From Welwitschia mirabilis (Eukaryota > Gnetophyta > Gnetopsida > Welwitschiales), in assembly GCA_051453625.1 (NCBI GenBank), contig JBOZIK010000001.1, forward strand, positions 128,548,079 through 128,612,078: 64,000 nucleotides of DNA, given 5' to 3'. Position numbers and translations under genes: made by a program. The notes beneath the pieces were generated by a model. The model made no database searches, was not told where the DNA came from, and was given only the letters and a program-made list of their open reading frames with translations. Shown here one piece after another: positions 33,700 through 46,599 of this stretch; the first letter of the stretch is position 1; each line of letters opens with the position of its first letter.

Positions 33700-35300
33700 A
33701 GGTTGGAATTTGTGAAAATAGATGGTCAATAAAAACTAGATTTGAAGATTTTTGTTGCAATTTTATTGGCTAAGTAGTAACCCCCATAAGCCTCAAAATG
33801 GTAATTTTTAAGTATGTCATTAATGTTAGTTTGGGGAATACATTTGTAAAAGGACTAAGTTTAAATAGTTTTTATACCCCAAAAAAAATATTTGACTTGG
33901 CTTAGAAACCTTTTTATATCATTGATAGTTTAGTGAAAATAAATGGCTTTGAAGACTGATTAATTTGCAATATCCACAAAACCAAGGTGCTTCTTTGACT
34001 AGAAAGAGATGTTTGTTAGAAAAAGTATTATCAATGAATAAAGATAATTGCAGATTATTATGGAACATACACAAAAGGTAATCTATGATGATGTTAGTAA
34101 AGCCTTCCTTATTCTTAATCTCTAAGTCAAATTCTTAAAGGAGGAGGATCTATTTAATTATTCATTGTTTTGAATCCTTTTTAGCAAAACTATATCTAAG
34201 GGATAAGTGATCAGTGTAAATAACTACATTAGATTCTAAAAGGCCTTGCCTAAATTTTTAAATCTTTCTCTATAATAGTCTAGTTGATTTGAGTATCATT
34301 TAGATCTTTGCTAGCATAGTGAACCACATTTGGCTTTTTATCAATTCTTTTTATAATATTAATCTAAATGAAAAATTACTTACATCACACATAAGCTTAA
34401 AAGATAACTTTCAATCGGGTGGTTAGATAATGGGTGTGAAATTTAGTTTTTCTTAAGTTGTTCAAGTGTGTTTTGATACTTTGAAGTTCAATCAAAAGAG
34501 GCATCCTTGCTTAAAATATCATATGAAGGCTTAGATACTTTACTAAAATCCTTGATGGATATTCCTTAATAACCTATGTTCCTTAAGAATGATCTAATAT
34601 CTTTTTGTTTTTGAGGGGTTGATAGGTATGTAATTAAGAAGACCTTAGCTAGATCTACCTAAATTCCTTTCTTAGATATGATATGTCCTAAAACTATGCC
34701 TTTATTAACCATAAAATGGCATTTTTATTAGTTGAGTACAAATAATTTTTTGATACATCTCTTAAGGACATGTTCTAAGTTGTTCAAATAGTTCTTAAAT
34801 GAGAATCCATAGACTGAGAAGTCATCCATGAATATTTTGACACATGAATCTAATAAGTCAGAAAAGATTTTGATCATGAAATGTTGGAAAGTGGCAGTGC
34901 ATTACATATGCTAAAGTGAATTTGTTTGTAAATGAATGTTCCATAAGGGCAAGTGAAGTTGGTTTTGTCTTAATTCCTAGGAGAAATATCAATATGATTA
35001 TAACCTAAGTACCCATCCAAGAAATAATATAATGAATGTCTTGTGAGTTCTTCTAAAATTTGATCTAAGAAAGAAAGAAGAAAATGATCCTTTCTAAACA
35101 TAACATTGAATTTCCTGTAATCAATATACATCCTCCATTTTACATCAGGTCTAATAGGGATAAGCTTATTATACTCATTAGGGATAATTATAATTCCTAA
35201 TTTATTTACCACATTCTAGATTAGACTTATCAAATTGTTATCTATAATAGAATAGATAATTCCATTATCAAAAATTGTAATTACCTCATTTTTAACTACC
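33700..35300 (-). pseudogene. Athila reverse transcriptase and RNase H (G2)
   Basis: The open stretch 34,970-35,212 reads NKLGIIIIPNEYNKLIPIRP, VKWRMYIDYRKFN and RKDHFLLSFLDQILEEL, then YYFLDGYLGYNHIDISP. These are the first RT blocks, with the Athila-specific 'YCFLDGYSGYNQI' form. The upstream EVITIFDNGIIYSI fits the RT lead-in. The catalytic block and RNase H (to about 33,700) can be followed only in short broken pieces, and some stops fall within the core. Confidence 0.85.
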
Positions 35301-35639
35301 TCCCTCAAAGTTGGGTTTATCCTTTATTGTACTTCAATGGATGGCTTAACATTTCCTTATAAATAGATACGATGCATGCAAATACTAAGGTTAATGCCTA
35401 TAATATCTAAGAAAGTCCATCCTATTGCTTGTTTATTTTGCCTTAATAGTTTAAGCCATTAAGCTTCTTAAGACAAGATTAAGGAATAATTTATGATAAC
35501 CAGAAATGTGGAGTTATCCCCTAATAAAGCATATTTTAGATCATTAATTAAGGATTTAGTTCTAAATCAACTTAATTTTAAGTTATCAGGCATATTTCTT
35601 GAGGGCAATATTATTTATCATCTTCATAAGAATGGGAAG

Positions 35640-36080
35640 TAGACTCTTAATCCTCAAAAAGGCTTTCTATCCTATCTAAATACTCTCCCCCTTTATCATT
35701 TGATGGAAATTTCATAACATTAAATATTTTTAGATTTATGATCATGTTTTTAAAGAAAATATTCATTAATCCATTTCTATATTTGATTAAGGCATTTGAG
35801 GTGGCTAAGAATGGTCTTCCTAAAATGACAGGCACTATTTGATTTGATGAATTATTCATTTCCAAGACCACAAAATTCACTAGGAAGTAGAAATGATTAA
35901 CTCTAATGATGATTTCCTCTATGACATCTAATGGTGTTTTAATAGATTTGTCTGCTAATTAGAGTTTTAGTTTCATATTTTCAAGTCCTTTCAAGACTAA
36001 TGCTTTATAGGTTTTATAGTGAAGCAAGTTTATAGTAGCTCTTAAATCTAACAAGACTTGATTGAGTTGTTTCTTACCTA
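35640..36080 (-). pseudogene. Athila protease region (G2)
   Basis: The minus strand near 36,020-36,070 reads LLDLRATINLLHYKTYKAL, the Athila 'DLGASINLMPYSVYKKL' active site with Gly changed to Arg. LADKSIKTPLDVIEEIII follows, then the open stretch 35,647-35,880 with NFVVLEMNN and VPVILGRPFLATSNALI, the conserved C-terminal half. The active-site change and several stops make it inactive. Confidence 0.85.
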
Positions 36081-36779
36081 TAGTATTAGCAACTGTGGGA
36101 CACCTTTATACTTTGATTAGAATTAATTTTAGAGAATTGCACTTGTTTGTTAAGCTAAAAAGGCTTTAGACTTGATGTTTATTTACCTTGTTACAATGCC
36201 TATGTCCTGAAGGAATTTACAATAAGAAGGTATTTATTTGATAACTTTGAGGATGGGTGTCCATCTTTACTTTCTTAAAAATTTCTAGAGCCTCTAATGG
36301 TTTTTTAATCATGTTATCCTTTCTAAGCTATTGGGAAAAAGGTAATGGTTCTTTGTAAATAGGTAACAAATATTCACTCTTCTCCTTGTCTTATTGTCTA
36401 ATGGGTTTGGTCTATCCTTAGGCTTATTTTATATGAATAGATTTTCTAACTCTTTCCTACTCCTAAGAAATATAGGCTTAGTTTCTTTCAAGTGTTCTAC
36501 CCTTTTCATAAATCTAACTTCCTTTGGATTTAATTGGACACTCATGGGAAGTTTCCCTATTTTCCTTTGGTTAATTAATGAAAGGATGTGGGTGGTGGTT
36601 TATTAGAGTTAGTTTATGCTTTATTCAAGTCTTTGATTTATTTGTGTTTGTGTTCCATGAACTTTTTGAGGGTTTTTTCTAATGAGTTAGATGAAGTTAT
36701 TTGATGTTTTGATGATGAAGGATAAGAATTAGAAGATGAGGGAAATGAATTTTTTGGCTAAAAACTTTGTTATAGGATA

Positions 36780-38040
36780 TTATCTTATTTCTAAGAGAAA
36801 TTTGGATGATTTCACCAACCAAGATTCTAAATATTTAGATATCAGTTATTTTTGGAGTTTTGTCAATAATTGCCTATCATGTTCATTTGTTCATTAGCTG
36901 CATTTTGGAATAAAGGGATAGATGGACATTCAACAGTTTTATGAGTATCGATATAGTAGATTAAACATTCAGGCTTAGTAATTATAGATGTCATTAAAGA
37001 TGAGGTGGTTAATGATTCTAACTTTCTTTCTTGTTCATCTATTATTTTATTTATCTCAAAGTTTTTTGAAATTTTTAAAACACTTATTGACCTAACTGGA
37101 TGATGTGATCTTAAAGGTTCCATAGGTCTTTCCTAAGTTTTCAAGCTCTTAGCTATGTTTTCTAAGTGCTCCTAAACCTTGTTTAAGGGCATGCTAAAAA
37201 AATTACCTTAATTTATTATCTTAAATAATTAGAAGTTATTAGTTGATATAACTCCTTATAGAAGAAACTAATTTTCTACTTGGCTTAAAATCATGTTTTA
37301 AACATTTTAACCGAAGGTACTTAAATCATTCTAAGGCCTAAGAAAAGGTTTTATAATCCTTTTATTGGAAATTTATGATTTCTTTCCTAAGGGAGTTTGT
37401 CTGATTAGAAACGAATTTAGAGATGAAGTACTTACTTAGGTCTATCCAATTTGTAATGGAGAAGTATTTTAGAGTGTATAACTAGAATTTTACCTTTTCT
37501 TTCAAGGAAAAGGGGAATAAGATAAGTCTAAGTGCATCATAAATGTTAGGGTACTAAGGGATGGTTGATAGAACACATTCAAGGTCTTTAAGATGGAGAC
37601 ATAAATCCTTAAACTCTAATCCATGGAAATGAGGCAAGAGTTTAATTATGAAAGGTTTGAATTCGAGACTCTAATTAAGAAGTGGTAACACTATACAAGA
37701 GGTTGTTGCTAGGCTTTGTGATTAGAGGTAATCATGAAGGGTTTACCTAGGTTGATTAGTAGTAGCAGTGAGGATAGCTTGTTATTTTACTACTTCTTAG
37801 ATGAAATAGTAGTTTATTAATCTTTTGAGAATTTTTTATTTTGATAAAGATCCCTTAAAGGGAGCTTGGAAGTTAAGTGGATCATTGAAGTTTTACTATT
37901 ATTGTTACAATAAGATGGTTTATTAATTGTTTTATTTATTTTACAAGGTTGAGGTTTGATCTATTAAGGAATTATCACAAGCTTGGTTTCTAATTTCTTA
38001 CATTCTTTTATGATCTATGTAAGGGTCCATGTTTTTTTAA
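36780..38040 (-). pseudogene. Athila gag (G2)
   Basis: Minus-strand traces in order: HFHGLEFKDLCLHLKDLECV (near 37,600), DALRLILFPFSLKEKVKF, LYTLKYFSITNWIDLSKYF, SNQTNSLRKEIINF and FKYLRLKCLKH. Then comes the open stretch 36,863-37,123 with a worn knuckle (CLIYYIDTHKTVECPS) and NEQMNMIGNY. After it a run at 36,790-36,860 preserves the shape of the Athila 'PYSNTYNPGWRNHPNFSW' motif with stops (NLGW, NHPNFS). This set is diagnostic of Athila gag. The N-terminus is not clear. Confidence 0.88.
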
Positions 38041-38703
38041 ATTAGTATTCCAATTTTGTCATGGATCAAGGTCATGGAAGAACAAGATTAGAATAATTTT
38101 AAATAAGAAATAAAGAAAGGTTTTTAGAGCTTACAAGATAGTTAGATTTTTAAGGTTGCACAAAAGGTTTTGTTAGAAATTTAAAGGATGGTAGCATTAG
38201 TAAGAAAATATGATAGCACTAGTTAAGTTACTAAAAATAGATTTGACTTTTGCAGAGCTACTCACAGTGTTCACATAAAGTATTTCAAGTAATAAGATCA
38301 TAGGAAAAGTAAATAAAAATAATAGACATGAATAAAATCACATCCAACATTATCAAACTTATGGAAAATTTTTAAAGATTTTAAAGGTTTTAAGCATGTA
38401 GCAAAAGTGCAAAAACAAAAATAAAAAAAATGCAGAAAATACAAAATGAAAAATAAAAACATGCAATCTAACATTTAGTTAATTAAAAGTTTTTAAGTTT
38501 TTAATACTTTAAAGCATCCTATAACAAACATTAGGCCTACAGAAAACAAGTTAGAAAATAATCAAAAATAAAATTTAAAATAAGCTAGACTAGTTCGAGT
38601 GACATTGGAAGAAGGACTAGTACTCACACTAGAGAAATAAAAACTATGCATAAAACTTGCGAAAAGAAGAAATAGTGCTTCTATGAGCTGCTATCATGTC
38701 GTT
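38041..38703 (-). other. leader of G2
   Basis: Non-coding stretch between gag and PBS. GAAGGACTAGTACTCACACTAG near 38,612 matches the leader of G4 near 59,380 in inverted orientation. Confidence 0.6.
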
Positions 38704-38707
38704 ATCC

Positions 38708-38727
38708 TCAATAAAAATGCTAAAAAA
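38708..38727 (-). other. primer-binding site of G2 (decayed)
   Basis: Plus TCAATAAAAATGCTAAAAAA, a transition-decayed match to the complement of the Athila-type site (CAACGGCGCCAAAAA), beside the LTR. Confidence 0.55.
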
Positions 38728-40036
38728 TATTTGTTGCTTTACAATGATCTAGATTTAAGCCAGTTTTCACTAAGCAATCATTCTTCCTCAGGGATAACAT
38801 GGGGTATAGGTTCAAATTTACACTAACTTTAACTTTTAAAGTAACTTATAAAAAGAAAAAAAGAATAATAAGAGATAACATGATGTTTAGAGTTGAACTT
38901 TATCTTGAAGGATAAGGGAAGCTAACTAGTTCTAAGGTATTATTAATTTGTCCTTAAGCACTTCTTCAATTCAATATTATTCAATTACCTTTTCTACAAA
39001 ACACTTTAAACCATCAAGTGCATTTGGCTCAAGTCCATATGATAAATGGTGAATTCACTTAACGCTTTAATCTTAGAATAACAATAGAAAGTAAGGACAC
39101 TAAAAATACTTAATATCTATGAAACTAAAAGACTTAGACTAAGTGATAAAAGGAATTTGCTCAACTAAATTAAACTTGATAATTAAAGTATTAAAATAAT
39201 CATTTTAATTATGACATTACTCATGAATTAAAATTAAAGAAAACAGCTTCTCCATTATAAAACAAAAATAACTTTATAGAAAAGGAAGAAGGAAGAAGAA
39301 GAACTACTTAAACAATCCTGAAAACTATCTTACTTCCCCAAAGAATCACCTAGAAAGATATCCAAGTCAATGATATAAAGTGCTACAATTCTTCAAGCTA
39401 AATATTAATTCAATGAAGGGTTTATAGTCCTGTTATACAAAGAGATAAAAGTAGGGGTGGTTGCAAGCTCTTGGCTTGTAGTATTAGTTGGATAATTACA
39501 TAATCCTAATAATTAAAATAGTTTTCCAATTAGTAAAGATGCTTATGATGATACCAACACTTAAATATAGAGTGTAGTAGCTACTACCAAATGTTCTCAT
39601 AGCCATGTGTCTCCACTGTCATCCTACTCAGCAATGTCATGTATCACTCCACGAATCCTTGTCATCATCACCACATGTCAACAAGAATGTAATTATTTTG
39701 TAATGTGGAATTTGATTAAACCTAAAACTACATTATATCTAATTTTTATAACATTTTAAGAACATAATTTTTGAGGTGTTTAAGCATATAGGCCAGTAGT
39801 GTTGATGGTCTTGGTTAGTGGCACTGACATTTTAAGCAAATTGACTATGAAATTAAGTTATGTCATCCAATTAAGTATAATACACTAAAAATGTTATGGG
39901 AAATATCTAAGTTCATAATTAATGTGAAAACCAATAGAAGACATGTTTTTATGATAAAATTGATGATATTAATATCTTCTATTAAGGTTAAATAATCATT
40001 TAACTTAATTGTAGTGGCAATTTTTATATGTTAATA
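38728..40036 (-). repeat. 5' LTR of G2
   Basis: 1,309 bp, starting TATTTGTTGC and ending TTAATA. It pairs with 17,331-18,491 plus 31,304-31,482. The same family is seen in inverted orientation at 57,979-59,284. Confidence 0.9.
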
Positions 40037-40179
40037 GTAAGATTCTAACCAATTGAAAGTTAACTTATTGTGAATAAGATGCACTTAGATATTATACAAT
40101 AATACTAATTGACTAGCTTCAAGTAACCTATGCAAGTGTTTCTTATCATGGATATTATTGGCTTGATCTTTGTGAATGA

Positions 40180-41050
40180 GTTATCTATAATAGCATAATT
40201 TCATTTTTCATTAAGGTAGTGCAACTATACTAGTTAATATTAAAGATTCTCATTAAGATTAAAAATATTAAGTTGATACATCATTTTATATGAGTTATAG
40301 CAAACATCAATTAGAAGAATACAATTCTTCCCATATATAAGTTCATATGGATAGAAACACCAATATATACAATAAGCATAAAGAACATCATATAGTTTAA
40401 GAAGTCATGATGTTTTGTTCTTTGACATAAGTTTTTGGAGTTTCTTTTTTATTTTTGTATTAGAGTTATCGGCTTAACCATTAGGTTGATGATGGTAAGC
40501 ATTAGTAATTTTTTGTTTTATTCCTACTAAAAAAAGAAGTTTCCTAAGGATTTTATTTATGAAAAGAGTTGATCATAACTAAAAGCCTTGAAAAACCAAA
40601 CCTATGAAAAATATTTGAATGAAGGAAATGACATGCAGTTTTGGCATCACTCAAAGTAATAGAAACTACCTTAATTCACTTAGTTAATTAATAGCCTTAA
40701 GAATATAGTTTTTGTTATAAGAAAATGGTTTTAAAGAGCCTATGAAATCAATACCCCAACAATCAAAAGGTTAACATTATAGAATAGGCTATAAGGACAT
40801 GTTTTAGAAAGGCTTTAAAGTATTGGCAAGTATCACATCTCCTAGAAAGGTTTAAAACGTTTTCAAAAAGAGTGGACTAATAAAATCCTACATGTAAAAG
40901 AGAGTGGGCTAATAAAATCCTGCATGTAAAATTTTCATGGCTGCCTTTTGACCACTAAAATATCCACTACATATCCCACTATGATATAAAGTTAGAATAT
41001 ACTTTTATTCTCATTCACATATACACTTATGAATAATTCGGTTTAATATT
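40180..41050 (-). pseudogene. Ty3/gypsy integrase (G3)
   Basis: Broken minus-strand frames give GIDFIGS(L/F)KP near 40,750 (first catalytic Asp), YNKNYILKAIN, SDAKTACHFLHSNIFHRFGF near 40,600 and GIKQKITNAYHHQPNG near 40,485, next to ADNSNTKIKKKLQ at the position of the catalytic Glu (here Asp). The zinc-binding part reaches to about 41,050. A 32-bp tandem duplication near 40,870-40,931 lies in this part. Confidence 0.8.
40870..40931. repeat. 32-bp tandem duplication in G3 pol
   Basis: GAGTGGACTAATAAAATCCT plus ACATGTAAAA, repeated as GAGTGGGCTAATAAAATCCT plus GCATGTAAAA. Confidence 0.9.
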
Positions 41051-41269
41051 GTTTACACCATTCATAATATCCTAGTCTATAAAGAAAATATTTTAATTGA
41101 TTTATATTTCAGTGATAAGAAATTTGATAACTAAGTATTTGATAATGTCTTGATACCATGGATTATAATGTTGAGAAGATATAAAGTAAAGTTGTTTAAT
41201 TGCAAAGAGATGCTCATCAAGAAATCTTTAATGGGAAGGTTAGATGAGAATTAAAAAAATATTTTATCT

Positions 41270-42500
41270 TGCAGAATTTGAGATAAATTATCTACAACAT
41301 GGTTATGTCTTTCTACTTTGTCAATGATGGTAAGATTCAATTCTTACATTAACTACACCCATCTAATTAGTCTAGCATTAGATTTCTTCTAAATTATAAA
41401 ATAATGGATTGTAGCACGATTACTATAAACATTTGTATGAAACATAATAAAGTAATTTCTAAGTTTTTTTAAATAGAAGATAATTGCTAATATTTATTTT
41501 TTCATGGTTGTATAGTTAAGTTAAGCACTAGAGAGGGTATTTCTGTTATAGCTAATAATCTTATATCTCTTCTTACATTTTTGTTTCAATACATTACCTA
41601 TGCCAATGTTGCTTACATTGCTCCTTTAATTCCTTCTATAATAGGCTCAGATGTAATTTTATCTTTTAGGTCATCAAAAGCTTTTTTCACATTCTTCATT
41701 CTAAACAAATTTCATATTTTTCATGAGTAATAAAGAAAGAGGTTGACAGATTTTATCATAACCATTAGTAGATCTTCCATAGAAACTAACATACCTAAGG
41801 AAAGATCTAAATTATTTGACATTAATAGGTGGAAAAAGGTTACAAATGGTGATAATTTGAGATAGGTCCATTATCATGCCTGCACTTAAAATATGGTGGT
41901 CCAACATAATACCATCTTTTACAAGGAAGTAAATCTTCTCCCAACTCAAGTGTAGGCTACTTTCTATGCAATGATTTAAAATTGTTTCTAATCTATCTAA
42001 GGTTTACTTAAAAGAATCCCTAAAGATATAAAAATCACTAATTAAAATTTTAATGAATTCCTTAATTAAGTCTAAAAAAATTCTCATCATGGATCTTTAG
42101 AAGGTACCTGGTGCATGGCATAAAACAAAGCACATTCTCCTAAACGAAAAAGTTCTAAAGGGTGAGGTAAAGGTCGTTTTTGCTTGATCCTTATTGGCTA
42201 TACAAACTTGGTCATAGAAACCATAACCATGAAGAAAACAATAATGTGAGTGGCCTTGAATGTGATCAAGTACTTAATCAAAAACTGGTAATGAATAATG
42301 ATCTTTCTTGATTACCTCACTAGGTTTTTTAAAATTTATGCACATTTTCCATTTCCCGCCTTTCTTTAAAACCATAGTTAAGGGGCTAACCCACTCACTA
42401 TCAGAAATGGCATATATAATTCTAGCATCCATGAGTTTATTGATTTCATCTTTAATAATTTTTTTAAAAGCTAGATTAAGTGTTTGTTAGGGTTGCCTAA
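41270..42500 (-). pseudogene. Athila-type reverse transcriptase and RNase H (G3)
   Basis: From 42,465 downward the minus strand reads IIKDEINKLMDARIIYAISD, EWVSPLTMVLKKGGKWKMCI, KKDHYSLPVFD, HSHYCFLHGYGFYDQVCIAN and DQAKTTFTSPFRTFSFRRMC. Then VLCHAPGTF and MMRIFLDLIKEFIKILISDF follow, the last replacing the 'FMDDF' catalytic block. KAFDDLKDKITSEPII near 41,690 and RNase H remnants down to 41,270 follow. The HYCFLHGY form is the Athila type. Asp loss in the catalytic block and stops show that it is dead. Confidence 0.88.
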
Positions 42501-42740
42501 TTGGTTTAGCATTATCCTCTAAATAGATATTATGTTAAACAATATATGGAGGACTTGCTAAAAGATCTTTGTGGGTATAAGCAAAGGCATGCATTTGTTA
42601 TGTAAGAATATAAATCAAATATTTTTCTTATTGAGGAGTGATTTGGTCACTAATCACTAATGGTTTCTTAGGATTATCATGTAAAAAGATGTACTTTAAA
42701 CCATTTGAGAATTCCATTAGATAAATTACATTATCCTCAC

Positions 42741-43660
42741 TTATGTAATTTGGGTTTTTATTTTTAGTAAGGGTTCCAAACATCTTATTTTCTCTCTCAT
42801 ACAAATCATTTCATAAAGATAATTATTGTGTTTGCAAGTATTTAAAGAATTAAGATTATCTAGCATATTGAAATATTCAAGATAATCATCAAATAAAGTC
42901 TCATCATGAAATGTTAAGAGCCTTTCCTCTCTGGGGTGATATTGGATAAAAATTATTGATCTAATGTTTTCATCAAATTCTAAATCTTCCCCTATGCCTT
43001 TTTTAGCTACATCAAAAACTCTAATCATGAATTTCCTATTATCAATATGACACTTTATCATACTAGTTCTAGTATCTGACATAATGAGCAATAGCATATA
43101 AAGCTCTACCTAAACATGAAGAGTAATTTTTATTATGCTTAACTTCAATCATCACAATATTATTTAGGTATTAAACCTCTTTAATTTAAACAACTAGGTT
43201 TTGATGGTTCCTATGAGTCTATTGATTAGTTCATTAATCAAGTATATAACTATTTTTGTGGATTACAACCTAATATCTAAACCAAATTTCTTACATGGAG
43301 AGATATGATATGAATACTAGTTCCAATGTAAATCAAGGATTTTTTAATATTTTTATTTTCTTTCAACATAATACTCGTTATTATAGTTCCTAGGTATTTA
43401 AATTTTAGGTACTTTTACATGATCAAGTTGATCATGGTTTGAGAAATAAATACTTTACTAAGTACAGTTCCTTTTTATTTCCTTTTTATTAAGTCCTTTC
43501 ATACCTTGGAATAATTTGGGTTATCTTTCAAGAGTTTTCAAAAGGGTAATTTAATACTCACAACTTCTATTATGGTCTTAAGTTATTCATCATAGATGAG
43601 GTTAGTTTTTAATCTCTCAAGCCATGGTATTACTAGTTTCTTACCACATTTGGTATTCAT
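42741..43660 (-). pseudogene. protease region and linker (G3)
   Basis: The minus strand near 43,310 reads KSLIYIGTSIHIISLHVRNL, a retroviral-type protease site ('LIDIGASINIIS') with the catalytic Asp changed to Tyr. Upstream, LLKDNPNYSK and DLIKRK near 43,500 match the Athila 'AEALxQMPxYxKFxKDILxKKRK' segment. The 118-codon open stretch at 42,741-43,097 (FMIRVFDVAKKGIGEDLEFD, ending PLLKIKTQIT) is the linker between protease and RT. It has no named domain but is the longest clean frame of G3. Confidence 0.75.
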
Positions 43661-43699
43661 GTTTGATTTAGGAGTTGAAGATAAAGGGAAACTTGGATT

Positions 43700-45043
43700 C
43701 TCAAGGATTTCTATATCATCACTTGTTAAGTCCTTGGAATCCTTATCATAGTTTAGTATTGAAGCTTCAATGGTATCACTAAGTTTACTTATAGTTACTA
43801 TTTTTTAATCCTTGTTAACATCATTTGGATTTGGAATGGTTTAGATAGCAAGAGTGCCTTGTGGTCTTTGATTTCCCATCATTGTTTATTATAGTATCCT
43901 AATGATATTTTTTATGTTTTTACTTTATTTTTCTATGTGTTTCTTTATGGTTTCATGCATTTTTCTAAGTACTTCTATTGAATTCTGAAGTTTGTTACCT
44001 TGCTAGCCTTGATTCTCAGAAGAACTAGGTTAGAAATTTTGGTTTCTAAATCTATTTTCAAAAGAGGACTTAAAGACAGAAAATGGTCCATTAATTCTTG
44101 GTTGGAATTGGATATTTCTATTCATGTTATACCTTTGGTTCAAATCATAAATCTCTTTAAAAACTATTTATTTATAAGTGGGTAAGGCTAGAGATTACTT
44201 TATTGAATGGAAAATATCTTCACAAATTTCACAAGAGAAGTAAGAAGATGATGTTCTCCCATTTACTACCTTAGCATTAGCTAAAGAGCTAGTGTACCTA
44301 TCTAATGTTCTAGTTAAATACTTAAGAATATTATTAGGACTTATGAGCTCTTCATGATATGTTGTTTTAAGATCTTTAAGCACTTATCCTAATGATTTTT
44401 CTTTCTTGGGTTTAATTTTTGGATAGATTTGGCTTATCTCTAAAAATTTTCATGTCTCATCCAACATTAAGTTGAGAAGATTACCTTTACACAAGAAATC
44501 TACAAGATCTTTATTTTATCTATTGAGTCTACTATAAAAATAATCAATTAACTCCTCTTTTGAGAACTCACCTATAGGATTAGATGAAGCTACAATAAAG
44601 AACCTCACATATGTTATTACATAGTCTTGATGGGGTTGTTAGGAGAAGTTTCTAACCTCTGTTGTTCCTTATCTCATGGTGGTTTCACTTATAAAACATT
44701 TGTAACATCATTTTGAACTACTTTCCAACTCTTTAAACTTTTATTTAAAATGGTTTTCAACAACTTTTTAGCTTTTCCTCTAAGGGGAAAGGGAAAATTG
44801 ATGATATCTGTCCTATTACTAATACTTGTTTTTTTCGTTTCCTAATGTGATGACTTGTTGTTCAATTTCATATAGATGTTAGAAAGGGTTCTTATCATCC
44901 TTTTCTAAAAAGTTGGGATAGGTATTAAGGTCTTTCAATTCTATAACATCCCCTATTGGTAGATCAAAAGGGTTTTGAACCTTTTTTTCCTTATTTATAA
45001 TGATTTTTTAAAGGGATTGGGAGGTAACATTGAAACTAGAAGC
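43700..45043 (-). pseudogene. gag of G3
   Basis: A Met at 45,043 begins MASSFNVTSQSL, a stop, then KVQNPFDLPIGDVIELKDLN and YPNFLEKDDKNPF. After it come FPFPLRGKAKK near 44,790, FSKEELIDYFYSRLNR near 44,560 and the open stretch 44,195-44,383. That stretch has TRTLDRYTSSLANAKVVNG and a worn knuckle CEICEDIFHS. Near 44,110 YNMNRNIQFQPRINGPFS holds the place of the Athila 'YSNTYNPGWRNHPNFS' motif. Stops throughout. Confidence 0.78.
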
Positions 45044-45471
45044 CATGTTTAAAAATAATGAAGGTTTATTTAACAAATACAAAGGTTTCTTAAAAGTTTT
45101 ATATAATAAATGATTAGAAGGAGAAGAACTTGAACATGCACTTTGAAGATTATTACAACAAAAGATAGAAAAATGATCTTGCTATATTTTAGAAATAGCT
45201 CTAATTCTAGTTCAACACTAAGAATTAAATAATCCTTATTTTATAGTTTTTTAAAGAAAACATCTTTCTTTAGGATGTTTTTTCCACAACCTTGCATATT
45301 CATAATAATATCCTAAGTTTCTAAAAATTGAAATTAAAAACCAAGAAAATTAAATTGTAAACTTAAAAAAATAAAAACTAAAAATATAGCACTACATAAG
45401 TAAACAATCTTGAGCTCAAGCTACTTACTTGTGTAATGAAAATCAGCATTTCAATCCTTGGTTGCTTCCCT
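45044..45471 (-). other. leader of G3
   Basis: About 430 bp of non-coding, A/T-rich sequence between gag and PBS. Confidence 0.6.
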
Positions 45472-45487
45472 AGAAATAGCATCAAAA
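45472..45487 (-). other. primer-binding site of G3
   Basis: Plus AGAAATAGCATCAAAA directly before the LTR. Converting decayed TA/CA back to CG gives the complement of the Athila-type site (TTTTGGCGCCGTT). The preceding TTGCTTCCCT also fits. Confidence 0.7.
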
Positions 45488-46599
45488 TGATAATCTCTTA
45501 GGCATGCATTAGAGATATGTCTCTACTTTAGTGATTTAACATATTCTTGGCATAGAACACATGCTAGTATAAGGTATAACCCGAACATCATAAAGTGGTA
45601 AGTCAATTAGAGTATTGAAAAGATTAATTCCTTCAAAAGAGAAAGAATTGATTTTTTAGTATTTTTAATTAAGTAAAATGAAATTAACAGTGCATATGAT
45701 GGGATGAAATAATGACATGTAATGAAAGTGAAAAACGCAATTTAATGGAAATTAAAGTAACCTACATGTAATCAACTTAACCAATTATACCAACTTATTA
45801 TCACCCAAGTGGGTTCTTATACCACATGTTAATATTATATCTAATCTATTATAATATTAAATTAACATCAAGATAAAATATATTAAAAAGAAAGAGAGAT
45901 ATAATTGAGAGAACTTAAGCACACTTTATTAACCAAAACATACTTTCATACATCCACTTACAAGTAATAGCACCTCAATAGAGGATACTCAACCCAATAC
46001 TAATAGTAGCTCTTCTCATAAGTAGATAGATCCTTTATCCTAAAATTCTCCTATGTTACAAGAAATTTTGATGGACAAAATATGATTTTACAAATAAGGG
46101 CTTAAAGCCCTTTTATAGGAGAGGATATAATTAAGGTAGTTACAAGCCATAGTGGTAGGTGGTAGTTACAATGTTTGTCATGTAGCCTAGGCAGGGTGGA
46201 TAAGATTCCTTGTCTAGTAGTGTTAGGTAGAATCTTCATCTTATAGCATTAGGTAGAGCCTTCATCTTCTTATGTTAAGTGAATTTAGTTATGATGAGTT
46301 CAAAATGTGACCTTTAAATTATAATACCTCTACTAACTAATGTTATGGCCATATGTCTTCAACATTACCATCATGTCAATATCACATGTTGTTATCATGT
46401 GTTTCCTACACCACTACCACATGCCATGTGCTTTCTTTAAATGCTTTATAATTACTTAATTTTAATCTAGTTTATGTTTAATTATTTATCTTAGATCCTT
46501 GATATGAAAAATTCTCAATTTAAATCATTAATTCTATTGATAGTTCCTATAACCATACTCCAAACCACCATTAACTATGATCAAGTTGGTCCTATAATA
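45488..46599 (-). repeat. 5' LTR of G3
   Basis: 1,112 bp from TGATAATCTCTTAGG to CCTATAATA. It pairs with 14,541-15,682. Confidence 0.88.

Larger units (their letters stand above)
17331..40036 (-). mobile_element. Athila Ty3/gypsy element G2, split by G1
   Basis: Minus-strand element with its 5' LTR at 38,728-40,036. Its 3' LTR is in two parts, 17,331-18,491 and 31,304-31,482, because G1 landed inside it. The internal region (31,483-38,727, ~7.2 kb) holds gag, protease, RT, RNase H and integrase relics with Athila signatures. The candidate target duplication is GTAAA (17,326-17,330) against GTAAG (40,037-40,041). Its target is the 3' internal part of G3. Confidence 0.88.
14541..46599 (-). 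mobile_element. Athila-like Ty3/gypsy element G3, split by G2
   Basis: Minus-strand element with LTRs at 14,541-15,682 (3') and 45,488-46,599 (5'). Its PPT lies at 15,683 and its PBS at 45,472. The internal region is in two parts: 15,683-17,330 and 40,037-45,487, about 7.1 kb together once the 22.7-kb G2 insert is removed. Gag, protease, RT, RNase H and integrase traces are all in the second part. Candidate target duplication ATTTT (14,536-14,540 and 46,600-46,604). It lies within the LINE. Confidence 0.85.
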
